A program made the position numbers and the translations under genes. This document shows, one piece after another, positions 63,046-64,000 of a stretch of DNA of 64,000 bases. This DNA comes from VXNE01 sp965205735. Lineage in GTDB: Bacteria > Pseudomonadota > Gammaproteobacteria > Pseudomonadales > Azotimanducaceae. A model generated the notes under the pieces. It searched no databases, was not told the origin of the DNA, and saw nothing but the letters and a program-made list of their open reading frames with translations. Where the stretch lies: positions 930,001 through 994,000 of the forward strand of contig OZ242179.1 in the NCBI GenBank assembly GCA_965205735.1, given 5' to 3'. How positions within the stretch are numbered: position 1 is the stretch's first letter; each line of letters starts with the position of its first letter.

Positions 63046-63816
63046 TCACGCTTGGATCCTCCCCTCCACGCGAGACCAGACGAAAATCCCTTCTTCAGCG
63101 AGACGCCCGAGCATCGCCGCAGCTTCCTTCGGCGTCGGGCTCCTCTCGTCGAAGCCGAGTGGACAACCGTGGTACAGGGCGCCCATGGCGCAGTCTTCCA
63201 GGCCCAAAACCCGGGCCGCTTCCGTCTTGATGAAGTAGGGCTTGCGACGCTGGCGCCGATGGTTCCATTGCGTCGGAGCGAAACGAAACAGCGCGTGCGC
63301 CAGTAGGCAGGCCGGGCTGCCGTCGTCGTGCTCCGTACGAGTTTGGTCATATTGCTCGAGCGGAACCGTCTCCATGTATTCCGCTAGCGCAACGACGCGT
63401 TTGCTGCTTTCGGCAAACCCGTGCAGGTCCCACCATGCCTCCGACAGATGATCGCGTTCCTGCCGGACTAGCCGAAGTGCGACAGCCAGTCTCGGTTCGC
63501 GCATGCCGCCTTCCATGATCGCCCCGGTCAAGACGTCGATCCTTACCCGTTCGCCTTCGTGGTCGACTGTCAAGCGCGGCGCGGGCTGTCCATCATAGAC
63601 GAGTGCGTACAACGCCCCTTCGATAATCGCCCTCGTCAAGACGTCAATCCATGCCCATTGGCCTTCGCGCTCGACTCCCAAGCGCGGCGCGGACTGTCGA
63701 TCGCAGATGAGCGGGTACAACCCACCCTCCTCTTCGGCGTACATCGTCATGGGCGCATCTGCGTACAGCGAGAAGAAGTCACTGTGAACAGCTACCAACT
63801 GATCCGATTTGATCAC
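63046..63816 (-). CDS. Uncharacterised protein with tandem 36-residue repeats
   Basis: A 256-residue protein starting with GTG at 63816 (AGGGGGTGAACGA upstream). Residues about 31-66 and 67-102 are tandem copies (for example GLYPLICDRQSAPRLGVERE and ALYALVYDGQPAPRLTVDHE), with a partial third beginning GMREPRLAVAL. The rest is alpha-helical and rich in Arg and His, with FRFAPTQWNHRRQRRKPYF. No family recognised. It lies 93 bp upstream of the NERD helicase on the same strand, so it could be the first gene of the cassette. The last 184 bases of the window (63817-64000) hold nothing else that I can support. Confidence 0.6.
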   Translation of the reverse strand: MIKSDQLVAVHSDFFSLYADAPMTMYAEEEGGLYPLICDRQSAPRLGVEREGQWAWIDVLTRAIIEGALYALVYDGQPAPRLTVDHEGERVRIDVLTGAIMEGGMREPRLAVALRLVRQERDHLSEAWWDLHGFAESSKRVVALAEYMETVPLEQYDQTRTEHDDGSPACLLAHALFRFAPTQWNHRRQRRKPYFIKTEAARVLGLEDCAMGALYHGCPLGFDERSPTPKEAAAMLGRLAEEGIFVWSRVEGRIQA

Positions 63817-64000
63817 TCGTTCACCCCCTGAGCAGATTGTTGAACATCCCTGCTGTCCTGCGCGGGCCCGTTACACGTTTGCGCCTCGCCCGATGAGGGA
63901 TTCTCCACATCTATGCGACTTAATACGTCGTATTCCTGTGGCATGGTTGGCCCCGCTGTCAACGCTGCCGGGAAAACTCCATGCTCAATGCCTACGAACG

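Noticed and set aside
1..64000. CRISPR arrays, tRNA or rRNA genes
   Set aside because: No regularly spaced direct repeats, no tRNA-like cloverleaf or T-loop pattern outside genes and no rRNA-like stretch was found by eye; a tRNA scanner could still find one.

Overview
The window is high-GC DNA from a Gram-negative bacterium. Four outer-membrane TonB-dependent receptors, two lipoproteins with lipobox signals and a periplasmic peptide-binding protein support this. The gene mix (SDRs, Gfo/Idh/MocA oxidoreductases, TauD dioxygenase, amidase, FG-GAP/ASPIC-UnbV proteins) resembles uncultured marine or host-associated Gammaproteobacteria. That placement is an inference from family content; no rRNA or tRNA gene was found.

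Layout. Positions 1-8.5 kb hold a truncated aldo/keto reductase, an SDR, an orphan molybdopterin-binding oxidoreductase subunit, an MFS exporter and an overlapping operon of a TPR lipoprotein and an FG-GAP/ASPIC-UnbV lipoprotein. Positions 8.5-31.4 kb are a repeat-rich receptor array. Four paralogous TonB receptors (10.2, 13.5, 23.5 and 28.6 kb) each end in the same type of terminator hairpin, and three share a TTGACA promoter and leader. Between them lie two Uma2 proteins, a Gfo/Idh/MocA enzyme, a TPR-FG-GAP fusion, a Phd/PIN toxin-antitoxin pair, an AbrB antitoxin with a broken PIN toxin, and a beta-helix protein. Receptors 1 and 2 are a recent tandem duplication. Positions 31.5-53.8 kb are mostly catabolic or accessory enzymes: EthD protein, second Gfo/Idh/MocA, YejA-like binding protein, hydroxypyruvate isomerase, SDR, a metalloprotease gene split by a mini-transposon, a PEP-synthase-like phosphotransferase, an amidohydrolase, nitronate monooxygenase, a glutaredoxin-DinB fusion with an in-frame TGA, TauD dioxygenase, amidase and a DUF222-HNH nuclease. 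Positions 53.8-64 kb look like a defence or DNA-repair type island: an AAA/DUF4143 ATPase, a rhodanese, and a same-strand cassette of NERD helicase, RecB-like nuclease-helicase and tyrosine-phosphatase/ADP-ribosylglycohydrolase fusion.

A recurring theme is short palindromic elements inserted at CTAG. Four copies belong to one family (161-276 bp) and one complete copy to a second (263 bp). One insertion can be compared with an exact empty site and one with a near-identical empty site in paralogous sequence in this window. The second-family copy can be excised on paper to restore a continuous metalloprotease reading frame. This gives internal evidence of mobility, probably by an IS630/Tc1-like enzyme encoded elsewhere.

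The most notable single observation is the glutaredoxin-DinB gene at 48.2-48.9 kb. Its CxxC redox motif reads TGA-Thr-Gly-Cys in an otherwise open frame, which makes it a candidate selenoprotein (UxxC).
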